A DNA stretch of 14,569 bases from Marinosulfonomonas sp. (lineage in GTDB: Bacteria; Pseudomonadota; Alphaproteobacteria; Rhodobacterales; Rhodobacteraceae), in the NCBI GenBank assembly GCA_019090845.1, contig JAHRVD010000174.1, positions 1 to 14,569 of the forward strand, read 5' to 3'. Below the pieces are notes generated by a model. The model saw nothing but the letters and a program-made list of their open reading frames with translations, was not told the DNA's origin and searched no databases. The translations under genes were made by a program, and so were the position numbers. Below, in pieces: positions 13,943-14,569 of this stretch (the first letter of the stretch is position 1; the number at the start of each line of letters is the position of its first letter).

Positions 13943-14569
13943 TCAGGCAAATCCGCCGTCTATCAGGGTTTTAGCAATTTTTTCAAACGACCCGGCGGAC
14001 GCGGAATCCGGTTTAGTCACAACAATCGGCGCCCCGGCGTCCGAAGCCACCCGAATATCCAGATGCAGCGGAATTTCTGCAAGCAACGGCACGTCTAGTG
14101 CGGCGGCCTCTTTTGCAACACCGCCATGCCCGAACAGGTGTTCTTCGTGACCGCAGTTTGAACAAATGTGGGTCGACATGTTTTCGATCATTCCGATGAT
14201 CGGTATGTTCACCTTGTTGAACATGTCGATGCCCTTGCGCGCATCAAGCAGGGCAACATCCTGCGGCGTGCTGACAATAATTGCACCGTCCAGCCGTGCC
14301 TTCTGAGCCAAGGTCAGTTGCACATCGCCGGTTCCGGGTGGCAGGTCGACGATCAACACATCCAACGCGCCCCATTCCACCTGCATCAACATTTGTTGCA
14401 GCGCGCTCATCAACATCGGACCGCGCCAGACAACCGCCTGACCCTCGTTGATCATAAGCCCCATCGACATCATCGAGACACCGTGATTGTGCTTGGGCAC
14501 AATTTTTTTGCCATCCGCCGAACCGGGACGCCCGGATATGCCCATCATTCGGGGCTGAGACGGGCCAAA
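13943..14569 (-). CDS. mrp: Mrp/ApbC-type iron-sulfur cluster carrier ATPase, C-terminal part (5' end outside window)
   Basis: The minus-strand frame continues past its first ATG to the window edge, where it reads FGPSQPRMMGISGRP, the conserved YGPSQPRM segment of Mrp/NBP35 P-loop ATPases. About 208 residues are visible; the N-terminal MIP18-like domain (if present) and the Walker A motif are beyond the edge, given a family length near 350. Other marks: VWRGPML, the DLPPGTGD switch/Walker B region, STPQDVALLDARKG, GMIENMS, and the cluster-binding CxxC as CSNC. It carries and transfers Fe-S clusters in the cytosol. Convergent with the GTPase module and probably unrelated to it; its stop codon complement begins at 13943. 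Confidence 0.95.
   Translation of the reverse strand, partial: FGPSQPRMMGISGRPGSADGKKIVPKHNHGVSMMSMGLMINEGQAVVWRGPMLMSALQQMLMQVEWGALDVLIVDLPPGTGDVQLTLAQKARLDGAIIVSTPQDVALLDARKGIDMFNKVNIPIIGMIENMSTHICSNCGHEEHLFGHGGVAKEAAALDVPLLAEIPLHLDIRVASDAGAPIVVTKPDSASAGSFEKIAKTLIDGGFA

Noticed and set aside
1..14569. CRISPR array, tRNA/rRNA, insertion sequence or riboswitch
   Set aside because: No regularly spaced repeats, no cloverleaf-like segment and no transposase reading frame were found; intergenic gaps are all under 230 bp and contain only the short inverted repeats listed.

Overview
The window looks like a chromosomal segment of an alphaproteobacterium, most likely a Rhodobacterales/roseobacter-type organism. 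This is inferred from protein style (adenine deaminase, M20D amidohydrolase and Mrp with that lineage's typical motifs), moderately high GC with many GAT/GAC/GCC codons, and tightly packed ATGA-overlapping genes. No tRNA, rRNA, IS element, integrase or CRISPR array is visible.

Left part (1-4295), housekeeping metabolism: the 3' part of an adenine deaminase gene (+), converging on an M20D amidohydrolase (-) with overlapping stop codons. A TTG-started phosphoribosyltransferase (+) diverges from the amidohydrolase, and a classical SDR oxidoreductase (+) follows. Adenine deaminase plus a phosphoribosyltransferase suggests purine salvage.

Central part (4521-13922), a signalling and GTPase module, all on +. 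The first block is translationally coupled: a Ser/Thr protein kinase (GGFG loop, HRDISPDN, DFG), a protein with a long acidic/disordered N-terminus and a C-terminal FHA domain, a PP2C phosphatase, and a P-loop GTPase-like protein (GTPase A) whose switch-II motif has been lost. After a 178-bp gap holding a possible terminator and an inverted repeat come a 691-residue dynamin-family GTPase and a second GTPase (GTPase B), which is visibly paralogous to GTPase A. After a further 170-bp gap with a candidate promoter come a 128-residue Roadblock/LC7-like protein and a 267-residue protein whose C-terminal ~95 residues look like a second, divergent Roadblock fold.

The reading I favour is a writer/reader/eraser phospho-threonine circuit (kinase, FHA, PP2C) placed over a set of dynamin-like GTPases, with Roadblock proteins as possible regulators or scaffolds. 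The kinase-FHA-PP2C logic recalls the threonine phosphorylation pathway of type VI secretion, but no T6SS structural gene is present. I do not recall a described system with this composition; that is a memory statement, not a search result.

Right end (13943-14569): the C-terminal part of an Mrp/ApbC-type Fe-S carrier ATPase on -, convergent with the module and ending 20 bp from it.
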